From Bacillota bacterium (GTDB lineage Bacteria; Bacillota; Clostridia; Lachnospirales; Anaerotignaceae), in contig JAETUG010000003.1 of the NCBI GenBank assembly GCA_021768705.1, positions 1 to 64,000 on the forward strand: a DNA stretch of 64,000 bases. Direction: 5' to 3'. Every line of letters starts with the position of its first letter. The stretch's first letter is position 1. Positions 8,096-16,239 of the stretch are shown piece by piece. The position numbers and the translations under genes are program-made. The notes beneath the pieces are model-generated. The model had not been told where the DNA came from. It worked only from the letters and a program-made list of their open reading frames with translations, and did no database searches.

Positions 8096-9655
8096 ATGCC
8101 GTTGACATTGGCGAAAGAAACGATGGATATGAATTGGAAGGATACAGCAGGGAAGCAGTCCTCTCAGATTTTGCTGGAGGGGGACATGATCGTGCCCGAC
8201 AGCAAGCCTGACCTGCAGGAAATTTTGCGGTGCGAAGGGAAAGTCAACATTCGGGAAAAACGCATCACCGATGACCGTATTTCCTTTTCCGGGGAGATGA
8301 AGGTTTTTGTCCTCTATCGGGCAAAAAACGGGGAACGTCCCCTTTATGCGATGAAAGCCAGCCTGCCCTTGGAGGATTTTTTACATATCAACGGGCTGGA
8401 AAAGGACATGGATGTGGAATTGGAGGCGGAATTGGAGCATTTGGACTGCCAGATCGTCAATGACAGAAAGATCGGCGTGAAGGCGGTTATCCAGATGAAA
8501 GCAGAAGCGGAACAGCAGAAGCATGCGGAGATTTTGAGCGGCGTGACAGGGGAAGGAATTGAATGCCTGAGGGGAAATCTGCGGATGGAGCGGGATACGG
8601 TCACATTGAAAGACCGATTTACCGTAAAGGAGGACTTGAACTTTTCCGCATCCAAGCCGGAAATTGCCGAAGTGCTGTGGGAAGGGGCAGAGCTGACGGA
8701 ACAGGATATGCGAGCTATGGACGGGAAAGTCATGGTGCGGGGAAATCTGAAAATTTCCATGCTTTATATGGACGGGGAAGGAAATCTGGGCAGCTTCAGC
8801 GAAAAGATTCCCTTCAACGGCTATCTGGAGGGAGACGAGATTGAGCCAAAAACAGAACTGAACGGCAGCCTGACCGTGGAGGAAGCCAAGCTGACCCCCA
8901 TGGCGGACGAGGACGGAGAAGCCCGACAGGTGGCGGTGGATGTGACCATCGGGGCGCAGCTGAATGGCAAAGAGACCGTGGAACAGGAGATTTTGCAGGA
9001 TGCTTATGCGCCGAAGGGCACAGTCAATCTGGAAAAAGAGATCATCACCTATCCTGTGACCGTGGGCAGCGGAAAAAACCAGTTTATCGTAAAGGAACGC
9101 ATCCAGCTGGAAAACGGGGAAAGACCTATGCTGCGGGCAGAGGAAGTCTGGGGGGAGGTGCGCCTTTCCGAAGCACGGACTGTGGTGGATAATGTGGAAG
9201 TGGAGGGCGTTTTGACAGCAGATATCCTCTATGATTGTGAGGTGGACGAGGAGCCTTTGTGTATGCTGCGGCGGGGCATCCCCTTTGGGCAGATGATGGA
9301 GCTGCGAGGGGTAGAAGAAGGGGACGAAGCGGATGTGTCCCTGCGGCTGGAGGATATCGATTTTCAGATGCTTTCCGAACGGGAAGGGGAGCTGCGGGCA
9401 ACAGTGACCATGGAAACGATGGTCACACGGCAGGAAACGGCGGAAACGGTGAAGGATATCACCATGGAGGACGAGACGGCAAGCATGCCTATGGCGGGGG
9501 CTGTCATTTATATGGTGCAGAAGGGGGATTCTCTCTGGAAAATTGCGAAAAAATACCGCACGACAGTCAATGACATTCTTGCGGTGAATGATATTGAAAA
9601 TCCGGAGCTAATCTATCCGGGGCAGAAGCTATTGATTATCAAGATGGTTCGTTAA
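8096..9655 (+). CDS. DUF3794 and LysM domain protein (spore-envelope type)
   Basis: 519 residues, no signal peptide. Two or three repeated DUF3794 (SPOCS-like) modules fill most of the chain; one repeat is recognisable from IVPDSKPDLQEIL at the start and again near KPEIAEVLWEGAEL. It ends with a LysM domain at about 470-517 (MVQKGDSLWKIAKKYRTT). Proteins of this build, like SpoVID and relatives, are usually placed at the spore surface and bind peptidoglycan or coat partners; that role is inferred. The ATG follows AGGAGGG. It is transcribed alone, divergent from the LysR gene. Confidence 0.8.
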   Translation: MPLTLAKETMDMNWKDTAGKQSSQILLEGDMIVPDSKPDLQEILRCEGKVNIREKRITDDRISFSGEMKVFVLYRAKNGERPLYAMKASLPLEDFLHINGLEKDMDVELEAELEHLDCQIVNDRKIGVKAVIQMKAEAEQQKHAEILSGVTGEGIECLRGNLRMERDTVTLKDRFTVKEDLNFSASKPEIAEVLWEGAELTEQDMRAMDGKVMVRGNLKISMLYMDGEGNLGSFSEKIPFNGYLEGDEIEPKTELNGSLTVEEAKLTPMADEDGEARQVAVDVTIGAQLNGKETVEQEILQDAYAPKGTVNLEKEIITYPVTVGSGKNQFIVKERIQLENGERPMLRAEEVWGEVRLSEARTVVDNVEVEGVLTADILYDCEVDEEPLCMLRRGIPFGQMMELRGVEEGDEADVSLRLEDIDFQMLSEREGELRATVTMETMVTRQETAETVKDITMEDETASMPMAGAVIYMVQKGDSLWKIAKKYRTTVNDILAVNDIENPELIYPGQKLLIIKMVR

Positions 9656-9666
9656 AAGTTAGTGTG

Positions 9667-9750
9667 TAAGGGGGTTCGAGTTGCCCCCTTCCCTCGGTAA
9701 ATCTCCGCAGAAATAGGAAAACACTCTGTGTTTTAAATATTTCTGCGGAG
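9667..9750 (+). terminator. Two stacked hairpins downstream of the LysM gene
   Basis: First AAGGGGG/CCCCCTT (9668-9690). Then a very strong stem (9703-9750) in which CTCCGCAGAAATA pairs with TATTTCTGCGGAG around an inner AAAACAC/GTGTTTT. Neither has a clean T-run, so these may be RNA-stabilising structures rather than classic terminators. Confidence 0.5.
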
Positions 9751-9821
9751 AATTCCCTGCGCAGGGGCAGAAAAGGCTGATGGCAAAAAAAGAAAGGATG
9801 GCGTATGCTGTCCTTTTTGTG

Positions 9822-10064
9822 CTATTTGATCTCCTGTTCTAAGCTGTTAAATTCCTTTGTATCGAAAAATTCCGCCAAGGTCATATCCAAACCATCACAA
9901 ATCAATTTGATCGTTAGAATTTTAGGATTGTTGCTTTTTCCATAAAGGATATTTTTTAAGGATGTGGGAGGAATAGCAGAAATTGTTGCCAATTTATTGA
10001 TTGTTAAATTTCGTTCTCCGCAAAGCTGTAAAATGCGATTTCTGATTGCTGTTATGGTATTCAT
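9822..10064 (-). CDS. XRE-family helix-turn-helix regulator
   Basis: 80 residues forming a single Cro/CI-type helix-turn-helix (NLTINKLATISAIPPTSLKNIL). Its start overlaps the stop of the preceding RHH gene by ATGA, indicating translational coupling. Together they face a second XRE gene across one operator region. It may act on that region; targets are not shown by the sequence. Confidence 0.82.
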   Translation of the reverse strand: MNTITAIRNRILQLCGERNLTINKLATISAIPPTSLKNILYGKSNNPKILTIKLICDGLDMTLAEFFDTKEFNSLEQEIK

Positions 10065-10252
10065 TGTAATTCCTTTTCGTTTGATTCGTCCAATTCAATT
10101 TTGCCCTGTTCTTTTTCAAAATCACGGATACACTGGTTGATCAGATACATGATCTGACCACTGGCAGAGCGACCGTTATATTTGGATACATAATGAAATT
10201 TTTTGAGGACATCTGCGTCGATTCGGATACTGATATGTTTTTGGTTATTCAT
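10061..10252 (-). CDS. Ribbon-helix-helix (Arc-like) DNA-binding protein
   Basis: 63 residues. The N-terminal beta-strand HISIRIDADVLKKF followed by two helices with SASGQIMYLINQCI is the Arc/MetJ pattern. The ATG at 10252 follows AAAGGGAAGG. First gene of a two-gene minus-strand unit; the second is an XRE regulator overlapping by four bases. Confidence 0.75.
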   Translation of the reverse strand: MNNQKHISIRIDADVLKKFHYVSKYNGRSASGQIMYLINQCIRDFEKEQGKIELDESNEKELQ

Positions 10253-10276
10253 AATAGCCTTCCCTTTCACTTAAAA

Positions 10277-10346
10277 TGCACTAATTTTATATTTATTTTA
10301 GGCGATAAATATGGTATGATTTTGGAAATGCACTAGATTTTAGTGC
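10277..10346. promoter_or_regulatory. Divergent operator/promoter region
   Basis: A perfect inverted repeat GCACTA-N5-TAGTGC (10330-10346) covers the expected start point of the rightward transcript, whose -10 is TATGAT (10315-10320). A half-site TGCACTAA occurs at 10277-10284, close to the leftward gene. The arrangement fits a shared operator controlling both directions. Confidence 0.6.
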
Positions 10347-10366
10347 GTAAAATTGAGGAGGACACT

Positions 10367-10600
10367 ATGTCGGATTTTGCAAAAAATTTAAAGAAATATA
10401 GAAAACAGAAAAAATATTCCCAAACCGAGCTGGCGAAATGTGTGCAATATGGATATACTGCCATTGCCAATTATGAAAGCGGAAGAAACGAACCCTCGAT
10501 TGATGTGTTGATCAAGCTGGCAAATGCCTTGGATGTAACGTTGGATGAATTGGTCGGTGCGGAAAAAACGAATACAGAAGAAAATGCCTTTCAAGCTTGA
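10367..10600 (+). CDS. XRE-family transcriptional regulator
   Basis: 77 residues, a compact Cro/CI helix-turn-helix (YSQTELAKCVQYGYTAIANYESGRNEPSID) followed by an acidic tail. The ATG follows GAGGAGG. It is divergent from the RHH-XRE pair and its promoter overlaps the GCACTA palindrome, so auto-regulation or mutual control is likely. It resembles small phage-type or element-borne repressors, but no other phage genes are near. Confidence 0.85.
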   Translation: MSDFAKNLKKYRKQKKYSQTELAKCVQYGYTAIANYESGRNEPSIDVLIKLANALDVTLDELVGAEKTNTEENAFQA

Positions 10601-10616
10601 TTTTGAGAGGCATTTT
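10584..10616 (+). terminator. Terminator overlapping the XRE stop codon
   Basis: AAAATGCCT pairs with AGGCATTTT across the stop codon; an inner TTCAAGCTTGA palindrome lies in the loop. Confidence 0.65.
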
Positions 10617-10658
10617 AAATTTCACGGCAGAGTAGGTCTGTTTTCCTTCCCTTTCCCT

Positions 10659-10687
10659 TTGATTCTGCCCGTTGTATGTGCTATAAT
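10659..10687 (+). promoter_or_regulatory. Sigma-A promoter for the tmk operon
   Basis: TTGATT (10659-10664), 17-base spacer, TATAAT (10682-10687). It lies 72 bases before the tmk start and is the only strong promoter seen before the tmk-darA pair. Confidence 0.8.
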
Positions 10688-10759
10688 ATAAAATCAGCAG
10701 GGCTATACCTGTTTTTTGGTGTACCCTTGTGCAGATTTTTTCCGACAGAGGTGGGCCCG

Positions 10760-11386
10760 ATGAAAGGCTATTTTATTTCCGTGGAGGGCGGCGACGGCAG
10801 CGGCAAATCCACACAGATTAAAAAAATAAAAGCATATTTGCAGTCGAAGGGGCAGGAGGTCCTCCTGACCAGGGAACCAGGCGGTACCCCTGTGGCGGAA
10901 AAAATCAGGGAGCTGATCCTGGACCCTGCCAACAAAGCACTGACAAGCAGGGCGGAAATGCTGCTTTATGCCGCATCCCGTGCCCAGCATGTGGAGGAAA
11001 AAATACTCCCTGCTTTGGCAGCAGGCAAGACCGTACTTTCCGATCGTTTCACCGATTCCAGCATTGCCTATCAGGCCTTCGGCAGAGGCTTGGGCGATAT
11101 GGTAGCAGAGGTGAACCGCATCGCCACCGGCGGCAAAGAACCCGACCTGACCATTTTCCTGAACATTACCCCTGCGGCGGGCATGGCACGGAAAAATAAG
11201 CAGGACGGACATACCCTGGATCGCTTGGAGCAGGAAAAGGCAGCCTTCCATGAAAAGGTATACGAAGGCTATCTGACCCTGGTGAAGGAAAGCGGCGGCA
11301 GAATCGCGGATATCGATGCGGACAGACCCGCCGAAGCGGTTTTCGCCGATATCAAAAAACAGTTAGACAGATTATTCGGCTTTTGA
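10760..11386 (+). CDS. tmk: Thymidylate kinase
   Basis: 208 residues; phosphorylates dTMP to dTDP for DNA synthesis. P-loop EGGDGSGKST at 9-18, DR(F/Y) motif in LSDRFTDSSIAYQ, and the lid region near ARKNKQDGHTLDRLE. Starts at ATG 10760 so that the conserved MKGYFISVEGG is at the N-terminus; the longer upstream reading is not conserved. First gene of the conserved Gram-positive block tmk-darA-holB-ricT. Confidence 0.95.
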   Translation: MKGYFISVEGGDGSGKSTQIKKIKAYLQSKGQEVLLTREPGGTPVAEKIRELILDPANKALTSRAEMLLYAASRAQHVEEKILPALAAGKTVLSDRFTDSSIAYQAFGRGLGDMVAEVNRIATGGKEPDLTIFLNITPAAGMARKNKQDGHTLDRLEQEKAAFHEKVYEGYLTLVKESGGRIADIDADRPAEAVFADIKKQLDRLFGF

Positions 11387-11408
11387 GCCATAGATAAGGA
11401 GGGTTTTT

Positions 11409-11735
11409 ATGAAACTCATCATTGCCATCATTCAGGACGAAGATGCGGGCGAAGTAATCTCCCATCTGAACGAAGCAAGCTTTCAGGTAACAAGATTATC
11501 CACAAAAGGCGGTTTCCTCCGGGCAGGGAATACAACATTGCTGACCGGTGTGGAAGCGGATAAAGTGGAGGAAGCTCTGAAGATCATTGAAGAAAACAGC
11601 AAAGCACGTACCCAGTATGCCACACTGCCCTCTTCCTGCGGTGCTATGCATGGTTTCATCCTTGCGCCCATCGAAGTAAAGGTCGGCGGTGCGACAGTAT
11701 TCGTGGTGGATGTGGAACAGTTCCATAAGTACTAA
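11409..11735 (+). CDS. darA: Cyclic-di-AMP receptor (PII-like, DUF970)
   Basis: 108 residues, PII-like fold. MKLIIAIIQDEDAGEVI, the TRLSTKGGFLRAGNTT loop (T-loop region) and the C-terminal VVDVEQFHKY are characteristic of DarA/PstA, a trimeric cytosolic receptor for c-di-AMP with unknown output. RBS AAGGAGGG. Position directly after tmk and before holB is the usual one in Firmicutes. Confidence 0.93.
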   Translation: MKLIIAIIQDEDAGEVISHLNEASFQVTRLSTKGGFLRAGNTTLLTGVEADKVEEALKIIEENSKARTQYATLPSSCGAMHGFILAPIEVKVGGATVFVVDVEQFHKY

Positions 11736-11904
11736 TGAAGCGGTTGAGCCATTGTTTATGACGAGCGAAAACTTGGGCGAAGCCTGAGAGAGCGAGGAAT
11801 GATGGCGAAAGTTAGCGGTTTTTCGCAAAGCGAAAAATCTTAACTATATCAAGAAAGTTTACTTTCTGCTACTAGTAGGAGACTCAGGAAAGGAGCAGGC
11901 GGAT
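11736..11904 (+). other. Non-coding gap between darA and holB
   Basis: 169 bases with no gene. It holds a hairpin TTTTTCGC-AAA-GCGAAAAA (about 11817-11838) without a following T-run. No convincing promoter is seen, so holB may be read from the tmk promoter. Confidence 0.4.
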
Positions 11905-12891
11905 TTGTATACATTTCAGGAGATCTGGGGAAATGCGCCCCTGGTGGAACAGCTGAAGCGGGCTGTTGCCGGTGGGAAGGTTTCCCATGCCTATCTTTTT
12001 CTGGGCGGCGCAGGGGCAGGAAAACGGCTGATTGCCAACACCTTTGCCAAGGCACTGCAATGTGAAAGCGCAGAGAACGTACCCTGCGATTCCTGCAGAA
12101 GCTGTCAGGCTTTCGACAGCGGCAACCATCCTGATATCATCTATGTTCGGGGGGAGAAAAAGAACCTGTTGGTAGACGATATTCGGGAGCAGATTTTGGA
12201 AACGGTGGATGTGAAGCCGTATCAGTATGACAAAAAAATATATATCATCGAAAAGGCGGATACCATGAATGTGCAGGCGCAAAATGCTCTGCTGAAAACC
12301 TTGGAAGAACCGCCTGCCTATGCGGTGTTCCTGCTTTTGGCGGAACGGGCAGAGGCATTTTTGCAGACGATCCTTTCCCGTGTGGTGACGATGAAGATTC
12401 GCCCCCTTTCCGAGGAGGCTATTTCGGCGTATCTGAGGAAAAAGGCGTTTCTTTCCCAAGAGGAAAGTGGTGTCCTGGCGGCATACGCCCAGGGACGCAT
12501 CGGTCAGGCACTGGAATTGATGGAGGATGAATCCTTCCGAGAGATGCGGCAGGATATTTTGGAAAAATTGGAAGCCCTGCCTTCTATGAACGAGGGCGAG
12601 GCATATTTGCTTGCAAAAGATCTGGAGATCTATAAAAACGATCTGCGGTTTTTGGATATTATAGAATTGTGGTATCGAGACTTGCTGGCGGCGAAAAGCC
12701 TTCGAGAGGAACGTTACCTCATCCAAAAGGATAAGAAAGACGCCATTTTCCGCATGGCGAAGGAGCCTGCAGAACGACTGGCGAAAAAAGCGGCAGCTGT
12801 CAGAGAAGCAAGACGGCGGCTGACCATGAACGCAAATTTTCGGCTGACCATAGAGGTCATGCTGATGGATTTAAAGGAGACTGTTGAATGA
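11905..12891 (+). CDS. holB: DNA polymerase III delta' subunit
   Basis: 328 residues, clamp-loader AAA+ family. The Walker-A-like GGAGAGKR is followed by the four-cysteine zinc module (CESAENVPCDSCRSC), the Walker B region YIIEKAD, and the SRVV sensor. It starts with TTG at 11905, eight bases after AAGGAG, giving MYTFQEIWGN as in homologues. The last four bases overlap the ricT start (ATGA), implying coupled translation. Confidence 0.92.
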   Translation: MYTFQEIWGNAPLVEQLKRAVAGGKVSHAYLFLGGAGAGKRLIANTFAKALQCESAENVPCDSCRSCQAFDSGNHPDIIYVRGEKKNLLVDDIREQILETVDVKPYQYDKKIYIIEKADTMNVQAQNALLKTLEEPPAYAVFLLLAERAEAFLQTILSRVVTMKIRPLSEEAISAYLRKKAFLSQEESGVLAAYAQGRIGQALELMEDESFREMRQDILEKLEALPSMNEGEAYLLAKDLEIYKNDLRFLDIIELWYRDLLAAKSLREERYLIQKDKKDAIFRMAKEPAERLAKKAAAVREARRRLTMNANFRLTIEVMLMDLKETVE

Positions 12892-13763
12892 TTGAAGTAG
12901 TAGGTATCCGTTTCAAAAAGGCGGGCAAGATGTATTATTTTGACCCTGCCGGCCTGAAACTGGAAAAAGAAGACGGCGCCATCGTGGAGACGGCGAGGGG
13001 CGTGGAATACGGCACTGTCATCAAAAGCAATACTATGGTGTCCGAAGAAGCCATCGTATCCCCTCTGAAGCAAGTGATGCGAAAGGCAACGAAGGAAGAC
13101 GCAAAAACGGTGGAAAACAACCACAAAAAAGAACGGGAAGCCTTCGATATTTGTTTGGAAAAAATCGCCCGTTTAGGCTTGGATATGAAGCTGGTGGATG
13201 TGGAAATGACCTTCGACCGCAATAAACTGATCTTCTATTTTACCTCCGACGGCAGAGTGGATTTCAGAGAACTGGTCAAGGAACTGGCGGCAGTGTTCCG
13301 TATGCGTATTGAACTGCGTCAGATCGGCGTCCGTGATGAAGCAAAGATGCTCAACGGCATCGGCATCTGCGGCAGACCCCTGTGCTGTGCCACATTTTTA
13401 GGGGATTTCCAGCCTGTATCCATCAAAATGGCAAAGGAACAGAATCTGTCCCTGAACCCCACAAAGATCAGCGGTATCTGCGGCAGACTGATGTGCTGTC
13501 TGAAATATGAAGAAGAGGTTTACGAGGAACTGAATAAGAAGCTGCCCCGTGTGGGCGATATCATCTCCACCCCTGATGGCACCGGAGAAATTCTCTCTAC
13601 CAACGTGCTGATGCAGATGGTAAAGGCGGCAGTACGGAAAGCGGAAAACGATCCCCCTACCATCGGGTTCTATCATTTGGAGGAGATCAAGCTGATTCGT
13701 TCCAAGAAAAAACGCAAACAGCAGGAACCCGTTCCGGAGGAATTGAAGGCTTATGAGGACTGA
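12888..13763 (+). CDS. ricT: RicT/YaaT, PSP1-domain protein
   Basis: 291 residues. The PSP1 domain contains the conserved cysteine run GICGRPLCCATF and, further on, SGICGRLMCCLKYE. In Bacillus, RicT forms an Fe-S cluster complex with RicA and RicF that promotes RNase Y-dependent processing and sporulation phosphorelay activity. Only RicT is in this window. It overlaps both neighbours (four bases with holB, eleven with the methyltransferase), so the block is one translational unit. Confidence 0.93.
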   Translation: MIEVVGIRFKKAGKMYYFDPAGLKLEKEDGAIVETARGVEYGTVIKSNTMVSEEAIVSPLKQVMRKATKEDAKTVENNHKKEREAFDICLEKIARLGLDMKLVDVEMTFDRNKLIFYFTSDGRVDFRELVKELAAVFRMRIELRQIGVRDEAKMLNGIGICGRPLCCATFLGDFQPVSIKMAKEQNLSLNPTKISGICGRLMCCLKYEEEVYEELNKKLPRVGDIISTPDGTGEILSTNVLMQMVKAAVRKAENDPPTIGFYHLEEIKLIRSKKKRKQQEPVPEELKAYED

Positions 13764-14508
13764 TATCACCATCCATCCCCATGAACGGGTGGATGACCTC
13801 CATCGGGACGGTCATCTCATCATCCAAGACCCCAAGCGGTTTTGCTTCGGCGTGGATGCGGTCATCCTCAGCGGCTTCGCCAAGGTGAAAAAGGGAGAAA
13901 AGGTGCTGGATTTAGGCACCGGTACAGGCATCATCCCCATTTTGCTGGCGGCAAAAACCCAAGGGGCGCATTTCACGGGGCTGGAGATCCAGCCGGAAAG
14001 CGCAGAGATGGCCAACCGCAGCGTTTTGTTGAATGAATTGGAGGAACGGGTTTCTATCCGAGAAGGGGATATCAAGGAAGCGGTGCAGATTTTCGGCGGC
14101 TCTGCCTTTGATGTGGTGACCTCCAATCCCCCCTATATGAACGAGGGGGGCGGTTTGGTGAATCCCTTTGCAGCCAAGGCTATTGCCAGACACGAAATTT
14201 TGTGTTCCTTGGAGGATGTGGTGGCGGCAGCGGCAAAGACATTGAAGCCTTTGGGCAGGTTTTACATGATCCATAGACCCCATCGCCTGACGGATATCAT
14301 GGTGCTGCTGCGGCAGTATCAGCTGGAACCCAAACGCATCCGTTTTGTGCAGCCCTATGCAGACAAAGAGCCGACTATGGTTTTGGTGGAAGCCATCCGA
14401 GGGGGAAAGCCTATGGTGAAGGTGGATGCGCCCTTAGTGATCTACAAAGCACCCAATGAATATACCGAAGAAATTTTTGAAATTTATTATGGAAAGGGAC
14501 AGGCGTGA
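13753..14508 (+). CDS. tRNA1(Val) adenine-N6 methyltransferase-like protein
   Basis: 251 residues, class I SAM-dependent methyltransferase. The SAM motif VLDLGTGTGIIPILLA is near residue 50 and the catalytic DVVTSNPPYM (NPPY, typical for N6-adenine methylation) near residue 115. The family modifies A37 of tRNA-Val. It overlaps ricT by 11 bases and is followed by a large hairpin rather than directly by rsmI. Confidence 0.9.
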   Translation: MRTDITIHPHERVDDLHRDGHLIIQDPKRFCFGVDAVILSGFAKVKKGEKVLDLGTGTGIIPILLAAKTQGAHFTGLEIQPESAEMANRSVLLNELEERVSIREGDIKEAVQIFGGSAFDVVTSNPPYMNEGGGLVNPFAAKAIARHEILCSLEDVVAAAAKTLKPLGRFYMIHRPHRLTDIMVLLRQYQLEPKRIRFVQPYADKEPTMVLVEAIRGGKPMVKVDAPLVIYKAPNEYTEEIFEIYYGKGQA

Positions 14509-14520
14509 TTTATTGGCAGT

Positions 14521-14597
14521 CTCGCCGCCATAGAAAATACTTTTTCGAACTGTCTAGCCTGCGTCTCTGTGAGAAAAAGTTTTTCTATGGCGGTGAG
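14521..14597. repeat. Long near-perfect inverted repeat (hairpin)
   Basis: Left arm 14521-14546 and right arm 14573-14597 pair over 25 positions with one wobble and one bulge; both arms contain CCGCCATAGAAAA or its complement. The loop is 26 bases. There is no T-run. It lies between the methyltransferase stop and rsmI, and may be a small palindromic mobile element or an RNA-processing signal. Confidence 0.75.
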
Positions 14598-14633
14598 TAT
14601 CCGTCAAGACATTCCGTCTGTTTATAGTATCGT

Positions 14634-15476
14634 ATGATAGGGACATTATATCTTTGCGCCACGCCCATCGGCAATCTGGACGACATCACATTGCGGGTCA
14701 TCAAGCTGATGGAAAGCGTGGATGTGATCGCTGCGGAGGATACCCGCAATACATTGAAATTATTGAACCATTTCGAGATCAAGACCCCCATGACCAGCTA
14801 CCATGAGCATAATAAGGTGACAAAAGGGCCTGTGCTGGTGGAACGGCTGTTGGCAGGGGAAAGCATTGCCTTGGTGACAGATGCAGGGATGCCCGGCATT
14901 TCCGACCCCGGCGCGGATCTGGTAAAGCTGTGCTATGATGCCGGTGTGCCTGTGACCGTAGCCCCCGGTGCTTCGGCGGCGGTGGTGGCTTTAGTGCTTT
15001 CCGGTCTGGATACAAGACGGTTCGTATTCGAAGGCTTTTTGCCCCCCGATAAGAAGGAACGGAAGGCGATCCTGAAAACATTGGAACGGGAACACCGTAC
15101 CATGATTTTCTATGAAGCACCTCACCGCTTGACGGATACCCTAGCGGAACTGGCAGAGCTGTTCGGGGAAGAACGGCAGATGGCAGCCACCAGGGAGCTG
15201 ACGAAGAAATTTGAAGAAGTCCGCAGAGATACCATCGGCGGACACCTCAAATTTTTCAAGGAAAACCCACCCAAGGGGGAATTCGTTCTGGTCTGCGAAG
15301 GCTTCTCTCTGGAAGCCCAGCGGCAGGAGGAAATGGAAAGCTGGGAAAGCATTTCCGTGGAGGAACACGTGCAGCGTTATATGGAGCAGGGCATGAGCGA
15401 AAAAGATGCCATGAAGCAGGCTGCCAAGGATCGGGGCGTTTCCAAGCGGGATATTTACCAGGTTTTAAAGAAATAA
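14634..15476 (+). CDS. rsmI: 16S rRNA (cytidine-1402 2'-O) methyltransferase
   Basis: 280 residues, tetrapyrrole-methylase fold. LYLCATPIGNLDDITLRV at the start, EDTRNTLKLL, VTDAGMPGISDPGADLV and the FYEAPHRL motif are diagnostic for RsmI, which methylates C1402 in the ribosomal decoding site. The ATG at 14634 is the only start keeping the conserved N-terminus, yet no Shine-Dalgarno sequence is visible before it, unlike almost every neighbour. The upstream hairpin may have displaced it, or coupling may differ. Confidence 0.93.
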   Translation: MIGTLYLCATPIGNLDDITLRVIKLMESVDVIAAEDTRNTLKLLNHFEIKTPMTSYHEHNKVTKGPVLVERLLAGESIALVTDAGMPGISDPGADLVKLCYDAGVPVTVAPGASAAVVALVLSGLDTRRFVFEGFLPPDKKERKAILKTLEREHRTMIFYEAPHRLTDTLAELAELFGEERQMAATRELTKKFEEVRRDTIGGHLKFFKENPPKGEFVLVCEGFSLEAQRQEEMESWESISVEEHVQRYMEQGMSEKDAMKQAAKDRGVSKRDIYQVLKK

Positions 15477-15532
15477 CGACGATCCATTTTATAACGATCG
15501 ATTTTACTTAGATTAGAAAGGAGTGATGACAA

Positions 15533-15919
15533 GTGGAGAGAATGATCGAAGGATTTTCCAGTCTGGGTTGGCAGCAGTATCTGTTTGCCGCCAGTGTGGC
15601 TTATGTTATCACTTATATTTATCGTGTGTATGCCCGCTGGAAAGAGAGAAAGAAAAATGGCGAAAAGACCTATGTCATCAAGACATTGGACAGACAGGCG
15701 GTAGACCGCTGTAAGGAGCTGTTTCCCATCGATCGCATCACCTTTCGGGGCAAGGAATTTACCCGTGGCATGAAGATCAAGGTGATAACGATTCAGAAAA
15801 ATGTCATCGAAGGGGAATTTATCGGGCTGAATCAGGTGAATCTGGTCTGCATCAAGACAGGCAATCAGATCATCGCCCATCAGCTGGAAAAGATCGAAGA
15901 GATCGTAGCGGCAGAATAA
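15533..15919 (+). CDS. Hypothetical membrane-anchored protein
   Basis: 128 residues, not recognised. One membrane segment near 15-32 (LFAASVAYVITYIYRVY) is followed by a basic stretch and a soluble domain of about 85 residues rich in beta-strand (KTYVIKTLD, RITFRGKEF, VITIQKNVIEGEFIGLN). It starts at GTG 15533, eight bases after AAAGGAG. It ends the tmk-rsmI block, with a terminator after it. Confidence 0.7.
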   Translation: MERMIEGFSSLGWQQYLFAASVAYVITYIYRVYARWKERKKNGEKTYVIKTLDRQAVDRCKELFPIDRITFRGKEFTRGMKIKVITIQKNVIEGEFIGLNQVNLVCIKTGNQIIAHQLEKIEEIVAAE

Positions 15920-15934
15920 AAAAGCATAGAAAAG

Positions 15935-15996
15935 AATGACAATGCGTTGCTTCCACAAAGCGTAAATCCAATTGTGGCAGCGGCGCATTCTTTTTT
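15935..15996 (+). terminator. Terminator of the tmk-rsmI block
   Basis: AATGCG, GC and CCACAA pair with TTGTGG, GC and CGCATT in one long stem, followed by T6. Confidence 0.85.
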
Positions 15997-16092
15997 ATGG
16001 GAAAAGGGCTCTTTTGCGTGACAAAAATCTCTCAAATGTATCACTTTTCCCGTATATATGCGTTTTTAACGGGATTTTAACGGGCTGAAATA

Positions 16093-16147
16093 TTGAAAAT
16101 TTCGGATGTGCGAATATAATGAAATGAGTAACAGACCGAGTGGTCTG
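16093..16147 (+). promoter_or_regulatory. Promoter and operator of the TetR-activase operon
   Basis: TTGAAA (16093-16098), 16-base spacer, TATAAT (16115-16120). A perfect inverted repeat CAGACC-GAGT-GGTCTG lies at 16132-16147, just past the start point, as expected for autorepression by the adjacent TetR protein. Confidence 0.7.
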
Positions 16148-16239
16148 ATATTTGTCGTGAAAGTTTTTCGGGCGGCATGGAGTTGCGGCAGAGGGCTTTC
16201 CGACAGGAAAATGCGAGAAACGGAAAGGAGGGAACCCAT

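Noticed and set aside
14521-14597. Hairpin as a classic rho-independent terminator
   Set aside because: No T-run follows either arm, and the next gene appears to depend on read-through.
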